Positions 37,388 through 47,765 are shown, counted from the first letter of the stretch. The stretch is 64,000 nt of DNA from Urmitella timonensis (GCA_900120415.1 FQLW01000005.1:496001-560000), one strand, 5' to 3'. The notes: generated by a model not told the origin, from the letters alone. Numbers and translations: made by a program.

Positions 37388-37487
37388 ACTGGCAAAACTT
37401 GCTTGTTGGTTTGGCTTAAATAGACAGAAACAACTAATCTTTTTCGTGTTGTTATCCCATAAATCTAGATGAAGAGGTAAATACTAA

Positions 37488-37799
37488 ATGGCACTTCCTT
37501 CTTTAACTCCCGAACAGCGTGCACAGGCTTTGGAAAAAGCCGCTATGGCTCGTAAAGCTCGTGCGGAAACGAAGGCTAAGCTGAAGAACCGGGAACTATC
37601 CCTGTCTGAAGTAATCAAAAAAGCTCAAGATGATCCTTACTTGGGCAAGATGAAAGTTCAGGCTCTGCTTGAAGCTCTGCCTCGCGTGGGCGCTACCACC
37701 GCTGCCGCTGTAATGGAAGAGATTGGTATCGCCAAGTCTCGCCGTATCCGCGGTCTAGGTGAGCACCAGCGCGCTGAGCTAGTTCGCCGCTTCGGCTAA
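37488..37799 (+). CDS. mihF: Actinobacterial integration host factor MihF
   Basis: Small nucleoid protein that binds and bends DNA; mycobacterial homologue first found with phage L5 integration. 103 residues. The C-terminal half has the family motif LLEALPRVGATTAAAVMEEI and IAKSRRIRGLG, which make the helix-two-turn-helix contacts. GAGG ribosome-binding site. Between pyrF and gmk, its usual place. Confidence 0.95.
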   Translation: MALPSLTPEQRAQALEKAAMARKARAETKAKLKNRELSLSEVIKKAQDDPYLGKMKVQALLEALPRVGATTAAAVMEEIGIAKSRRIRGLGEHQRAELVRRFG

Positions 37800-37821
37800 G
37801 AACAGCCCTAAAGCAAATAAC

Positions 37822-37856
37822 AGTGTGGGATCCAAAATTATTTTGGGTCCCACACT
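37822..37856 (+). terminator. 17-bp hairpin between mihF and gmk
   Basis: Arms 37822-37838 and 37840-37856 pair over 17 positions with one G-U pair; the AAAAT/ATTTT top will open into a small loop. CTTATGTT follows. Likely terminates or trims the highly expressed mihF mRNA while gmk is read through or has its own promoter. Confidence 0.7.
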
Positions 37857-37887
37857 CTTATGTTAGAAACCAGGGAAACAGACAGAT

Positions 37888-38445
37888 ATGGCAAAGTCTC
37901 AGTTATATGTATTGGTCGGTCCGTCCGGGGTGGGGAAAGGAACCGTCCTCAAAGCATTAAGGACGGCTTATCCGCACCTTCAGGTGGCAATCTCCGCTAC
38001 TACCCGCCAGCCCCGCCCGGGGGAGATAGATGGCATTGATTATCACTTTCTATCGGATGCGCGTTTTGAGGAGCTTATTGCGCAAGATGGTTTTTTAGAG
38101 TGGGCCACAGTTCACGGTAAAGCGCGGTATGGAACTTTACGTTCTGAGATTAACCGGCATTTCGCTTTAGGGCGGGACGTTATTTTAGAGATAGACCTGG
38201 CGGGTGCACGCCAGATACGCCAAAGCTATCCCCAGGCTTGTTTCATTTTCCTTAGCCCACCCAATGAGCGCATCCTCGAACAAAGGCTTCGCGGTAGAGG
38301 CACTGAAGATGAAGCTGAAGTTGCTCGTCGGCTTGAAACCGCAAAAACCGAATTGGCGGCGGCGGGCGAATTTGAACACATTGTGATTAATAATCAACCC
38401 GAACAGGCGGCGCGGGAACTAGCAGCCCTGATGGGAATAGCGTAA
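37888..38445 (+). CDS. gmk: Guanylate kinase
   Basis: Phosphorylates GMP to GDP. 185 residues: P-loop GPSGVGKGT (11-19), then TTRQPRPGEIDGIDYHF with the GMP-binding residues, and the lid RLRGRGTED. In an operon with rpoZ, coaBC and priA, as is usual. Confidence 0.97.
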   Translation: MAKSQLYVLVGPSGVGKGTVLKALRTAYPHLQVAISATTRQPRPGEIDGIDYHFLSDARFEELIAQDGFLEWATVHGKARYGTLRSEINRHFALGRDVILEIDLAGARQIRQSYPQACFIFLSPPNERILEQRLRGRGTEDEAEVARRLETAKTELAAAGEFEHIVINNQPEQAARELAALMGIA

Positions 38446-38498
38446 GATTTTTTGTGAAGATGCGGCTTAGCCGTGAAGTTAAGAAATGAGAGGACAAT

Positions 38499-38765
38499 AT
38501 GTCGGGTACTGTTGCTAGCCCGGAGGGGATTACAAACCCCCCAATAGATGACCTATTGGAAAAGGTTGAGTCCAAATATGCCTTGGTGGTCTATGCTGCC
38601 AAGCGGGCACGCCAGATTAACACCTACAATCTTGAGATTGCTGATGGAATGTTTTCTACTCCCGGTCCCCTGATTGATTGCAATCCCGAAGATAAAGCCT
38701 TAAGTATTGCCCTGCGGGAAATAGACAAGGGTGCACTCAACCTGAAAGAGCATGACGAGTCCTAA
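38499..38765 (+). CDS. rpoZ: RNA polymerase omega subunit
   Basis: Assists assembly of the beta-prime subunit. 88 residues with the conserved start [17 protein letters not shown] and [17 protein letters not shown] ribosome-binding site. Between gmk and coaBC. Confidence 0.96.
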   Translation: MSGTVASPEGITNPPIDDLLEKVESKYALVVYAAKRARQINTYNLEIADGMFSTPGPLIDCNPEDKALSIALREIDKGALNLKEHDES

Positions 38766-38781
38766 AAGGACGAGCTAGATT

Positions 38782-39993
38782 ATGTCTAAGCGCCGCCGGG
38801 TTATTATTGGGGTCGGAGCAGGAATCGCTGCCTATAAGGCAACTAATGTTGTGCGCGCCCTCAGTAAATCCGGATTTGACGTGTGGGTGATACCCACACC
38901 CGCTGCTCTCGAAATGATAGGAGCGCTAACCTGGCAGGCACTTTCGGGAAATCCGGTTTACAGTCAAGTTAATGAACCGGGCACGGGGGTCGGACATATA
39001 GAGCTTGCCCGGGACGCGGATTTAATTGCTGTGGTTCCAGCTACCGCTAATGTTTTGGCACGTATAGCCCACGGTCTAGCCAACGATATGCTAACTAACG
39101 TGGTTTTAGCTGCTGATTGTCCCTTGTTGCTAGCTCCCGCTATGCATACCAATATGTGGAATAATCCGGCTACCCAAGAAAACGTGAAGTTGTTAAAGGG
39201 GCGCGGAATCCATTTCATTGGTCCAGACCGGGGAGAGCTTTCCAGTGGGGATGTCGGTTTAGGCAGGCTGGTTAGTGAAGATTGCATAGTAGAGCAGATT
39301 TTATCCCTGCTTTCATCTAAGCCCTGGCAAGGAAAGAACGTATTAGTTAGCGCTGGGGGAACCCGCGAACCTCTAGATCCCGTACGTTTCTTAGGTAATC
39401 GTTCCTCCGGGATTTTTGGGGTTCAAATTGCTCGTCAATTTGGATTGCAAGGCGCGAACGTTACCTTATTGGCAGCAAATATAGATTCCCAGGTGCTGGC
39501 TGCTTTACCCAAGAGCGTGAGAGTTCTATCTACCCCCACCGCCACCGAAATGTATAACGCGGCTGCAAAGTATTTACCCAATATGCAGGTAGTGGTGATG
39601 GCGGCCGCGGTAGCTGACTATCAACCGGCAGAGTTTCAAACCCAAAAAATCAAGAAAACACCTGAAAAAGGTGAGTTCTCTTTAAATCTGCGTCCCACGG
39701 TTGATATTTTGGCTTACCTCGCAGAGCATAAACAGCCAGGACAAATAGTTACCGGTTTTGCCGCCGAGACTGGATCTTGGGAAACAGTTTTAGATTTAGG
39801 CAAAGAAAAGGCTCGCCGTAAAGGAGCCGATATTCTCTTTATCAACAAAGTCGGTCAAACATCTGGATTTGGTGACACTGCCACCCAGGTTAGCGCAGTC
39901 GATAATTTAGGCAATGAAATCGGGCAGTTCCGGGGAGAGAAACCTGAGATAGCCCCGCAGATTGTGTCCTTGATTGGTCAGCATAGCCAGTGA
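38782..39993 (+). CDS. coaBC: Phosphopantothenoylcysteine decarboxylase / ligase (CoaBC)
   Basis: Two steps of coenzyme A synthesis. 403 residues. N-terminal flavin-dependent CoaC (about 1-180) with the active histidine in GHIELARDADL and PAMHTNMWNNPA; C-terminal CoaB (about 185-400) with GGTREPLDPVRFLGNRSSG, AAAVADY and TGFAAET. Overlaps priA by 4 nt (GTGA). Confidence 0.96.
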   Translation: MSKRRRVIIGVGAGIAAYKATNVVRALSKSGFDVWVIPTPAALEMIGALTWQALSGNPVYSQVNEPGTGVGHIELARDADLIAVVPATANVLARIAHGLANDMLTNVVLAADCPLLLAPAMHTNMWNNPATQENVKLLKGRGIHFIGPDRGELSSGDVGLGRLVSEDCIVEQILSLLSSKPWQGKNVLVSAGGTREPLDPVRFLGNRSSGIFGVQIARQFGLQGANVTLLAANIDSQVLAALPKSVRVLSTPTATEMYNAAAKYLPNMQVVVMAAAVADYQPAEFQTQKIKKTPEKGEFSLNLRPTVDILAYLAEHKQPGQIVTGFAAETGSWETVLDLGKEKARRKGADILFINKVGQTSGFGDTATQVSAVDNLGNEIGQFRGEKPEIAPQIVSLIGQHSQ

Positions 39994-42074
39994 AAGACCA
40001 AATGCCGCGCTGGAGCGGCCTTGACCCCCTCGCCCAGATACGCAGTCGCCAGGAGAGTAAAACTAGGCGTGGTCACCAGCAAGAGCTACTTCCGTTACCC
40101 GATAAACCCACTGGGAAATGGCAAAACACTGATTCGATTGCCAGAGTAATCCCTGATACTCCCGTTTTTCATCTCGCATTTGGTCTTGATTACACCATTC
40201 CGCCCCGCCTAGCAGGCAAAACCCGTATTGGCAGCCTGGTAAGCGTGCGGATTGGAGAAAAACTGGTGCATGCCTGGGTAAAGGACATTCGCCCTCCGGA
40301 AGCAACCTCGCAACGCCTGCGTCCTATTAGTCGCGTGCTTAGCGACAGAGGGCTAGTTTCACCTAAAACCTTCCAGCTTGCTCAGCAGGTGGTCAGCCGT
40401 TACGCGGGAAATATCTCTCAAGTCTTAAACCAGGCGATTCCTAATCGCCGGGCAGGGATAGAAAAAGAGTTTTTTACTAACAACTTTGCCCCGGTAATGC
40501 CGCTGACCAGCCGAGAAGCCCCCTGCCAGGAGACTAACTGCCTTAGCGTAAGAGACGAACCCAAAATAGAAAACTATCCCCAAGGAAAAGGATTGCTAGA
40601 TTCGCTGGCAAATAAACGCCGGGCACGAGTAGTCTGGTCGGCGATTCCCGAACCTAATAGGGTAGCTCCTTTTAACCAGATTAGTGAGCTAGTCAGCGTG
40701 GCTTTGAAAGCGAAGGGAAGCGTCCTGTGTCTTTTCCCTACTGCTCGCCAAGCTAGCGAGTTTTGCTCCTATTGGAGCGCCAGCCAGGGTGCTAATGCGC
40801 CCTCACCCCTAAAATACTTTTTTGAAAAATCTAGCGGCAGGCACTACCAGGCATATCTTCAGTGCCGTTTTAACCATCCGCGCCTAGTGGTAGGAACCCG
40901 CTCAGCCATTTTTGCCCCCCTAAAAAGGATTTCGCTGCTACTGATTTGGGACGAGAACGCTGAAACCTATCAAGAGCAAACCGCGCCCTACTGGCATAGC
41001 CGCCAAGTCGCAATGATGAGGGCAAACAGTGAAAAATGTTCACTGATATTAGGTAGCTACTCTCGTTCTCCCCAAGCTCAAGCCTTAGTGCTATCTTCTT
41101 GGGCTAGTGAGCTAGCTATGAATAATACTCCAGTGCTGCTCCCCAAGATTTTTACCCCTGATTATGAACAACGCGATGATTTATCTATCGGGCGTACCCC
41201 TATTTCCTCCACCGCTATCCAGTTTTTGCGAAGCTGCCTGGAAAATGGCCCGGTTTTAGTGCAGGTAGGGCGAAGAGGAGGACGAAAAGCCTTAAGTTGC
41301 GCCCGCTGTTCAGCTCCGCTGCGCTGTCCAAAATGCTTGGGGCAGGTAGAACAAAGAGGGGATGACTACCTGTGCCCCAGTTGTGGTCATTCATTCTTCT
41401 TCCGCTGTCCTAACTGCGGGGCGCAGCAAGCTCGAGCAGCTGTGCGCGGGCATCAGCGTATCGGCAGGGAACTCGCCGCTGCGTTCCCCAAAATTCCAGT
41501 TATCAATTGTGACGCTGATAATTCTTTACCTCCCATTGGGACTAAACCGACCCTGGTAGTGGCCACGGTGGATCAAGAACCGGTTGCCAGCAACGGATAC
41601 GCGGGAGCGCTGCTATTAGATGCGGGAATGCTCATAAGTCTTGACCGTATTTGGGCGGGGGAACAAACCCTGCGCCGCTGGGCAAATCTGGGAGCTAAAG
41701 TGGCAGTAAAGGGCAAAATCATGCTCAGCGGCGACCCAGGGGAGTATCTTGCTACCACTTTTAAGCGGCGAACATTTCGCGAGTGGGCAAGTAAAGAACT
41801 TCAAGAACGAGCTGAAGTGGGAATCCCTCCCACCGCAGCTATGGCAGCCATTCGCGCCAGTAAAGACACCCTTAATCAGCTATTAGCCTGCGCAAACTTT
41901 CCGGATATGCAAGTTATAGAGCCAGTTCGCTTTGGAAATGATTGGCAGGTAATAGTGCGCGCCCGTCTAGACCAAGGCGAAGAGCTACGCGCCGAGCTTA
42001 GCCGCCTACAGGCTTTGGCTTCCCGAAAAAAATGGGGGTCTGTCAAAGTACAGGTTGATCCGTATGACTTCTAG
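39990..42074 (+). CDS. priA: PriA-like primosomal protein lacking helicase motifs
   Basis: Restarts replication in bacteria that have the full enzyme. 694 residues. The N-terminal DNA-binding domain and the zinc cluster with eight cysteines (from CARCSAPLRCPKC to CPNCGAQQ, about 430-475) are present. The ATPase motifs are not: where Walker A should be the sequence reads WSAIPEPNRVAPF, and DEEH is DENA (about 321-324). This is the known actinobacterial form, probably a DNA-binding scaffold without helicase action. GTG start overlapping coaBC. Confidence 0.9.
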   Translation: MKDQMPRWSGLDPLAQIRSRQESKTRRGHQQELLPLPDKPTGKWQNTDSIARVIPDTPVFHLAFGLDYTIPPRLAGKTRIGSLVSVRIGEKLVHAWVKDIRPPEATSQRLRPISRVLSDRGLVSPKTFQLAQQVVSRYAGNISQVLNQAIPNRRAGIEKEFFTNNFAPVMPLTSREAPCQETNCLSVRDEPKIENYPQGKGLLDSLANKRRARVVWSAIPEPNRVAPFNQISELVSVALKAKGSVLCLFPTARQASEFCSYWSASQGANAPSPLKYFFEKSSGRHYQAYLQCRFNHPRLVVGTRSAIFAPLKRISLLLIWDENAETYQEQTAPYWHSRQVAMMRANSEKCSLILGSYSRSPQAQALVLSSWASELAMNNTPVLLPKIFTPDYEQRDDLSIGRTPISSTAIQFLRSCLENGPVLVQVGRRGGRKALSCARCSAPLRCPKCLGQVEQRGDDYLCPSCGHSFFFRCPNCGAQQARAAVRGHQRIGRELAAAFPKIPVINCDADNSLPPIGTKPTLVVATVDQEPVASNGYAGALLLDAGMLISLDRIWAGEQTLRRWANLGAKVAVKGKIMLSGDPGEYLATTFKRRTFREWASKELQERAEVGIPPTAAMAAIRASKDTLNQLLACANFPDMQVIEPVRFGNDWQVIVRARLDQGEELRAELSRLQALASRKKWGSVKVQVDPYDF

Positions 42075-42126
42075 CTTTCCCTTGCAAACAGCCTTGCCCT
42101 ATGTCCTGAGGAAGTTTCTTAACTGA

Positions 42127-42132
42127 TAGCAT
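42127..42132 (+). promoter_or_regulatory. -10 hexamer, probably for a leaderless fmt mRNA
   Basis: TAGCAT lies 7 nt before ATG 42140 with no Shine-Dalgarno. It could drive fmt, rsmB and rpe separately from the priA operon. Confidence 0.4.
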
Positions 42133-42139
42133 TAAGAAT

Positions 42140-43096
42140 ATGCGTGTCTTATTTGCCGGTACTCCCGCCAGCGCAGTACCTGTCTTGGAATATTTGCTTT
42201 CCAGCGAGCATGAAGTGGTTGCAGTGCTAACTCGTCCTCCCGCTAAATCGGGGCGAGGACGCAGACTCACCCCTTCTCCGGTTGCCCAGTTAGCCGAACG
42301 CTCTGGGATAAAGGTCTACACCCCCTCCTCTCTAAAAGACGCTCAGCAGCGTCCCGATTTTGCGCAAATGCAGGTAGATGTGGCGGTGGTAGTGGCTTAT
42401 GGTCTGCTGATTCCTAAAGATTTGCTGGAAGTTTTTCCCTATGGATGGCTAAACCTGCATTATTCCCTGCTACCAAAATGGCGCGGAGCCTCCCCGGTAC
42501 AACATTCAAGAATTGCGGGGGAAGAAATAACCGGGGTCAGTATTTTTAAGATAGATGAGGGCATGGACACCGGTCCTATCTACGCGGTCGATCCGATTAG
42601 GGTCGCTCCGCAAACTACTGCCGACCTGCTTTTACAACGCCTTACCGACAGTGGAATTAAATTGCTTCCGCACGTACTTAAGGCTTTAGAGGGAGGAACT
42701 CCCAAAGCTCACCCTCAATCTAGTCAAGGGGTCAGCTATGCACCCTTGCTCAGCAAAGCCGATGCCCAGATTCCCTGGAATAAAGAGGCAGGGGCAGTTT
42801 TAGATATGATTTGCGCCTTTACTTCTCAACCGGGGGCATGGACGGTATTGCCTGATGGCAAGCGGATTACTATTTATCCGGCAATTGAAATGAAGGACCA
42901 CAATACTTTAGCGCCTGGACAGGTACAGATAACTAAACACGAGGTCACGGTAGGGACAGCGACTAACGATGTGAAACTGACCTTTGTGACTCCAGCCGGG
43001 AAAAAAGAAATGGCTGCAGATGCTTGGGGACGCGGGCAGCATTACGGCAACGAATTTTTCTTCGCCCTACCGAGCTGTTCAGAGGGGGATTTGTGA
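42140..43096 (+). CDS. fmt: Methionyl-tRNA formyltransferase
   Basis: Formylates initiator Met-tRNA. 318 residues: FAGTPASAVPVLE at the N-terminus, the signature LNLHYSLLPKWRGASPV with Asn and His, Asp in IDEGMDTGPI, and an OB-fold C-terminal domain. The stop overlaps the GTG of rsmB by 3 nt. Confidence 0.96.
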   Translation: MRVLFAGTPASAVPVLEYLLSSEHEVVAVLTRPPAKSGRGRRLTPSPVAQLAERSGIKVYTPSSLKDAQQRPDFAQMQVDVAVVVAYGLLIPKDLLEVFPYGWLNLHYSLLPKWRGASPVQHSRIAGEEITGVSIFKIDEGMDTGPIYAVDPIRVAPQTTADLLLQRLTDSGIKLLPHVLKALEGGTPKAHPQSSQGVSYAPLLSKADAQIPWNKEAGAVLDMICAFTSQPGAWTVLPDGKRITIYPAIEMKDHNTLAPGQVQITKHEVTVGTATNDVKLTFVTPAGKKEMAADAWGRGQHYGNEFFFALPSCSEGDL

Positions 43097-44613
43097 GGCA
43101 AAAATATCCTCAAAAACGCCAATCTTCCGACTCACGGGGCAATCGGTATGGCAAACGCCCGCAAAGAAAAGCGAGTAATTCAACGCAATGGCAAGCACAA
43201 ACCGACCGGGTACGTACCCTGGTTTACCAAGTGTTACTGGCGGTCGAGACCCGGGATTCCTACGCTAATTTGTTGCTTCCGCCGAGGCTAACCCGTGCCC
43301 AGATTGGCGGGCGAGATGCCGGTTTTGCTACCGAATTGACCTATGGAACCCTGCGTTGTCAGGGCTACTATGACTGGATAATTGAACAATGCTCCTCGCG
43401 CCCAGTAGCTGCATTGGAAAAACCGGTATTGGTGATTTTGCGAATGGGCCTACATCAATTGTTAAATATGCGAGTTCCCACCCATGCTGCGGTTAGTGAA
43501 TCGGTTAATTTGGCGAAACAAGAAGTCAATCAGGGAGCAGCGGGACTGGTAAACGGGGTTTTACGGGGGGCTCTACGCCTGGGCGAGGACGAGCTGCAGC
43601 GCCGACTCAATTCCTTAAGTCCTACTGCTCGCTTAGCAAGGCGCTATTCCCATCCAGCTTGGATTATCGCCGCCTACCGCGCCGCGCTCAGCGAGCATCA
43701 GAAGCTGGGAGCCGAGATTCCCGCTGATGACGCTAGCCTTGAGGCGCTGCTTGCAGCCAATAATCGTCCTCCCTATATAAATCTAGTGGCTAGACCAGGA
43801 TTGATTGCGCGCGAAGACTTGGCGGATAGGGTGGAAGAAAGCGAACAAGACGTAGCCTATTCTACTCTTAGCCCCTGGGGGTTAATTGTGTCCGGGGGAG
43901 ACCCAGCGGATTTAGAGGCAGTTATAAACGGGCAGGCCGCAGTAGAAGACCAGGGTTCTCAGTTAATAGCCGGTTTAGCTGCTGAATATCCGCTGAGCGG
44001 TCGCGATAAAATCTGGCTGGATTTATGTGCCGGACCGGGTGGTAAGACCGCATTAATGGCGGCTTTAGGACGAGAACGCGGGGCAAAGGTTTTCGCCAAC
44101 GAAATCAGTCCTCACCGCGCAAAACTGGTGGAAGATTCGGTTAAGGCTCTAGATAACGTCGAAGTTGTATGTAAAGATGGTACAGATTTTCCCTCCCGTG
44201 AGGGGGGATTTGACCGGGTTCTCGTGGATGCTCCCTGTACCGGATTGGGGGCGCTGCGCCGTCACCCAGAATCACGTTACCGTTCCCGCAATGAAACGAT
44301 TCCCGAAATCACCGCCTTGCAGGCACGACTACTTGGTCGTGCCCTGGACGTATGCCGTGAGGGCGGCCTGGTTATTTACGCTACTTGTTCTCCGCATCCG
44401 GCGGAAACCACTTTCCTGGTAGAGCGAGTTTTGAAAGAACGCGGTGACGGGCAACTTTTAGATCTAGGGGATGCTATAGGTCAGCTGATTGCAGCTGATG
44501 CCTGGCCAAGCTCGCTCGGGTGCGCGGATAAATACCTGCAACTTTGGCCTCATATTCACAGCAGTGACGCGATGTTTGCTGTGGTAATCGCGAAAAATCG
44601 AAAAGGGGTTTAA
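43093..44613 (+). CDS. rsmB: 16S rRNA (cytosine-5) methyltransferase RsmB
   Basis: Methylates C967 (E. coli numbering) of 16S rRNA. Best start is GTG 43093 with GAGGGGG just before it, giving 506 residues; an upstream start at 43024 would lie inside fmt. N-terminal basic stretch of about 35 residues, a NusB-like RNA-binding domain, then the SAM domain [23 protein letters not shown] and the catalytic Cys in [10 protein letters not shown]. Overlaps fmt; rpe follows after 2 nt. Confidence 0.93.
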   Translation: MRQKYPQKRQSSDSRGNRYGKRPQRKASNSTQWQAQTDRVRTLVYQVLLAVETRDSYANLLLPPRLTRAQIGGRDAGFATELTYGTLRCQGYYDWIIEQCSSRPVAALEKPVLVILRMGLHQLLNMRVPTHAAVSESVNLAKQEVNQGAAGLVNGVLRGALRLGEDELQRRLNSLSPTARLARRYSHPAWIIAAYRAALSEHQKLGAEIPADDASLEALLAANNRPPYINLVARPGLIAREDLADRVEESEQDVAYSTLSPWGLIVSGGDPADLEAVINGQAAVEDQGSQLIAGLAAEYPLSGRDKIWLDLCAGPGGKTALMAALGRERGAKVFANEISPHRAKLVEDSVKALDNVEVVCKDGTDFPSREGGFDRVLVDAPCTGLGALRRHPESRYRSRNETIPEITALQARLLGRALDVCREGGLVIYATCSPHPAETTFLVERVLKERGDGQLLDLGDAIGQLIAADAWPSSLGCADKYLQLWPHIHSSDAMFAVVIAKNRKGV

Positions 44614-44615
44614 CT

Positions 44616-45281
44616 ATGGCAGTTACTATTTCTCCATCAATACTTAACTGTGATATCGCCAATCTGGCAAGTGAAATCAAAAAAATTAGGAACGCCGATT
44701 ATGCCCATGTGGACGTGATGGATAACCATTTTGTTCCTAATTTGTCGTGGGGACTTCCGGTAGTAGAGGCAGTTATTCGGGAAAATATTTTGCCGGTAGA
44801 TGCGCATTTAATGATTGAGGACGCCGATCGCTACGCTCCTGCCTATGCCGAGGCTGGCTGTGCCTCGGTTACTTTTCATGCCGAAGCCGCTATCGCCCCT
44901 ATCCGTTTAGCTCGGGAAATTCGTGCCCAGGGAGCGAAAGTCGGAATGGCGCTGCGACCCGCTACCGATATTACCCCCTATATTGATTTGCTTAGTGAAC
45001 TGGATATGCTCTTGGTGATGACCGTAGAGCCGGGCTTCGGGGGACAGGCCTTTTTAGAATCCATGATGGGCAAAGTACGTCGTGCCCGCAAAGCTATTTC
45101 TGCGGCGAATTTGCAGGTAGCTTTGCAAGTGGATGGGGGAATCAATCGGGAAACCATCACTAAAGCCGCCGAAGCCGGGGCGGATGTATTTGTGGCTGGC
45201 TCAGCGGTATATAAGGCTGATGATGCTTTTAATGAGGTCGAACAGTTGCGTCAAATCGCTAATCACCATTTAAATCATTAA
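44616..45281 (+). CDS. rpe: Ribulose-phosphate 3-epimerase
   Basis: Interconverts ribulose 5-phosphate and xylulose 5-phosphate. 221 residues, TIM barrel: [43 protein letters not shown] and VDGGINRET carry the metal and phosphate ligands. AAGGGG ribosome-binding site overlapping the rsmB end. Works with the transketolase at 54.5 kb in the pentose phosphate pathway. Confidence 0.97.
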   Translation: MAVTISPSILNCDIANLASEIKKIRNADYAHVDVMDNHFVPNLSWGLPVVEAVIRENILPVDAHLMIEDADRYAPAYAEAGCASVTFHAEAAIAPIRLAREIRAQGAKVGMALRPATDITPYIDLLSELDMLLVMTVEPGFGGQAFLESMMGKVRRARKAISAANLQVALQVDGGINRETITKAAEAGADVFVAGSAVYKADDAFNEVEQLRQIANHHLNH

Positions 45282-45440
45282 AGCTGGGAATGGTTTATCG
45301 GTATAAACTTAACGGGCATCAAACATTTATTCTTTAACGATTCTAAAGTAAAGCATCCGACATAAGCGGTTTAGAAAACTAGAACAGCGCTTATTCACCT
45401 ACGATAATGAATCGTTTGCGCATTATTTTTAGAAACCAAC

Positions 45441-45446
45441 TAACCT
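45441..45446 (+). promoter_or_regulatory. -10 hexamer before hisE, probably leaderless
   Basis: TAACCT lies 7 nt before ATG 45454; no Shine-Dalgarno. TTGCGC at 45416-45421 is a possible but widely spaced (19 nt) -35. Confidence 0.4.
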
Positions 45447-45453
45447 TGAAGAT

Positions 45454-45717
45454 ATGAAAAGTTTTGAAGACCTATTTGCCGAGCTAAAACTGAAAGCTAA
45501 GGAACGTCCCGAAGGTTCTGGAACCGTTAAAGAACTCGATGCCGGGGTACATGCAATCGGCAAAAAACTGGTAGAGGAAGCCGCTGAAACCTGGATGGCA
45601 GCCGAATATGAAAGCCGGGATGATTTTTGTTTAGAAGTTTCCCAGCTGCTCTATCACGCGCAAGTAATGATGATTGCTAAAGGGGTTAGCCTCGAAGATG
45701 TCTACCGTAAACTCTAG
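45454..45717 (+). CDS. hisE: Phosphoribosyl-ATP diphosphatase
   Basis: Second step of histidine synthesis. 87 residues, all-helical MazG-like fold: [28 protein letters not shown] and [11 protein letters not shown] have the Mg-binding acidic residues. hisG follows after 7 nt, the usual actinobacterial pair. Confidence 0.95.
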   Translation: MKSFEDLFAELKLKAKERPEGSGTVKELDAGVHAIGKKLVEEAAETWMAAEYESRDDFCLEVSQLLYHAQVMMIAKGVSLEDVYRKL

Positions 45718-45724
45718 GGAAAAT

Positions 45725-46570
45725 ATGTTACGTATAGCTGTCCCAAATAAGGGTGGTTTGTCCGAACCAGCAATAAAGCTTCTTTCCGAGGCCGGATATC
45801 GCACCCGCAGACGCGGTCGGGAACTACATATTGTTGATCACAACAATCAGGTGGAGATTTTTTTCCTCCGGCCGCGTGATATTGCCCAATACGTCGGTGC
45901 TGGATATATCCATGCTGGCATCACGGGACGGGATTTATTAGCAGACTCTGGGGTTAAAGCTACCGAGGTGTGCGAACTCGGCTATGGGGCTTCTACGTTC
46001 CGTCTAGCAGCCCCTAAAGGCACTATGAGCAGTGTCCACGATTTGCAAGGCAAACGGATTGCCACCTCTTTTGACCGAATTATGCAAGACTACCTGGCTG
46101 AACATCAGGTGGAGGCAACTACTGTTCATCTAGATGGAGCAGTAGAGTCAGCGGTGCGTTTGGGGGTGGCAGATGCGATTGCTGATGTGGTAGAAACTGG
46201 CAATACCTTGCGAGCTGCGGGGCTGGAAGTCTTTGGGGAACCAGTAATGAAGTCGGTGGCGGTGCTAATTGCCAATCCGCAATCGGTAACTCGCCGAGGT
46301 CTAGAGGTTCTCCGGCAGCGTCTGGGCGGGGTATTAACCGCCCGCAACTACGTGTTACTTGACTACAATGTACAAAGGGATCAGTTAGAACAGGCAGTAT
46401 ATTTTACTCCCGGAATCTCTTCCCCTACGATTTCTTCTCTGCAAGATTCTCACTGGTTAGCGGTACGCGCTATGTGTAAGCGTAGTGAAGTACATGGGGT
46501 GGTTGATAAGCTGGCCGCCTTAGGAGCACAGGGGATTTTGGTTACCCAGCTACTTTCCGCCCGTATCTAA
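45725..46570 (+). CDS. hisG: ATP phosphoribosyltransferase, long form
   Basis: First step of histidine synthesis and its feedback point. The start is ATG 45725 (MLRIAVPNKGGL), after a TAGGGA ribosome-binding site; 281 residues. Catalytic part with ITGRDLL and the DAIADVVETGNTL phosphate loop, then the C-terminal ACT-like domain that binds histidine, so the enzyme does not need HisZ. Confidence 0.95.
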   Translation: MLRIAVPNKGGLSEPAIKLLSEAGYRTRRRGRELHIVDHNNQVEIFFLRPRDIAQYVGAGYIHAGITGRDLLADSGVKATEVCELGYGASTFRLAAPKGTMSSVHDLQGKRIATSFDRIMQDYLAEHQVEATTVHLDGAVESAVRLGVADAIADVVETGNTLRAAGLEVFGEPVMKSVAVLIANPQSVTRRGLEVLRQRLGGVLTARNYVLLDYNVQRDQLEQAVYFTPGISSPTISSLQDSHWLAVRAMCKRSEVHGVVDKLAALGAQGILVTQLLSARI

Positions 46571-46634
46571 ATATAGTTTTGCTTCGCCTTGGGTAGCGGG
46601 TTTTCTAAAGCAATAACCTTTGCCTAAGAGCCAA

Positions 46635-47765
46635 TTACAGCATTTGCGCTGCCACTCGCCCGGCAACCGCCGCCGATAAAAACTGAGCGCTATCCTGATT
46701 TAGTGACCGCCCCATAGTTGAAAGATTCACCGGACAGGTCGATAGCGCTGCGTAAAGCCCAACCGTAGAACACCGTTTTAACTCATGATGGGAGCTAATA
46801 AGCCGACTTTGCTGTTCTAGTAGCTTTGAAAAATCCGCTTCAATCAGTTCGGCTTGCCCCCCGCCCTCGCCACAAAACACCGGAAATGGCACCGTGAGAG
46901 CAACCGGCACAAACCCCGACAAAATCCGGAGGCTATGATGAGAGATTCCCTGATGGCGAGGACGAGCATCAGCCTTAGAAATCCGCAAGGCACAGATAGG
47001 ACGCCCTCCTCCTAAAGCAGCCTGAGTGAGGAAAGCAGAAAGGTCGAAACCGGAATACCCAAAGGGAGTGCCGCTACCGGCGTTACCCGGCCCTTGCCCC
47101 ACAATCGCAATATCGGCTTTTAGGACGTGTTGAGCGGCTAAGAGGGCGGAAAAGGTATTGATTGCTTCTAAGTCGCCACCGAAAGCCTGCCCAGCAGTAA
47201 TTACTGAGGCTAGCCATTGATTTTGGCGTAAGAGCGAAATGTTTCTCGAAAAAAATGCGGGAAGCGCGCCGCCATCGGTATATACATAGACGATTTTTGC
47301 GCCGGGATTTTCTGCTCTGATTCCGGCGATTACCGCCGGTAACTGGGAATGTAAATCAATCCCCACCACCGGCATCCCCTCAAGGTTTTCTGCCCGGCTC
47401 ATTGATTCATGCCAGGGAGATTGTTGCTCCTCCAGCGCCGAAACCAGGTATTGACTGGGACTATAGCGCGCTTTCATAATGTGACCGTCATTGGCGGGAA
47501 GTTCATCAGCGGGCAGACGCTCACAAAGGGAGGTTACCAGTCCAAATCCACCAGTCCCCAGGTTTCTCTGCAATGGTGAACAGTCAAAACGCACCCTATC
47601 GCCGCAAAGAATTTTTCCGATTAGCTGCGGGTAGGAAAGCACCTGCACTTTTTGTCCTATAAAAAATTGTTCCGCATTATCCGGGCAAGCGGTTATGGTC
47701 ACCGTCAGCTCTTGAGACCCCTTAAAGTCATGGACAGCTTCCACCTGTCCCTCACGTAGCATCAT
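46635..47765 (-). CDS. DUF3866 family protein
   Basis: 376 residues, cytosolic by sequence. Family-type motifs: GHIMKARYSPSQYLV, VVGIDLHSQLPAV, VYTDGGALPA, ITAGQAFGGDLEAINTF, and GQGPGNAGSGTPFGYSG. The motif GQGPGxxGTGTxxG-like loop suggests a nucleotide or phosphate site. DUF3866 is widespread in actinobacteria and firmicutes; I know no proven function. Stands alone, convergent with hisG. TAGGAT lies 6 nt before the ATG (also readable as an AGGA ribosome-binding site). Confidence 0.85.
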   Translation of the reverse strand: MMLREGQVEAVHDFKGSQELTVTITACPDNAEQFFIGQKVQVLSYPQLIGKILCGDRVRFDCSPLQRNLGTGGFGLVTSLCERLPADELPANDGHIMKARYSPSQYLVSALEEQQSPWHESMSRAENLEGMPVVGIDLHSQLPAVIAGIRAENPGAKIVYVYTDGGALPAFFSRNISLLRQNQWLASVITAGQAFGGDLEAINTFSALLAAQHVLKADIAIVGQGPGNAGSGTPFGYSGFDLSAFLTQAALGGGRPICALRISKADARPRHQGISHHSLRILSGFVPVALTVPFPVFCGEGGGQAELIEADFSKLLEQQSRLISSHHELKRCSTVGLYAALSTCPVNLSTMGRSLNQDSAQFLSAAVAGRVAAQML

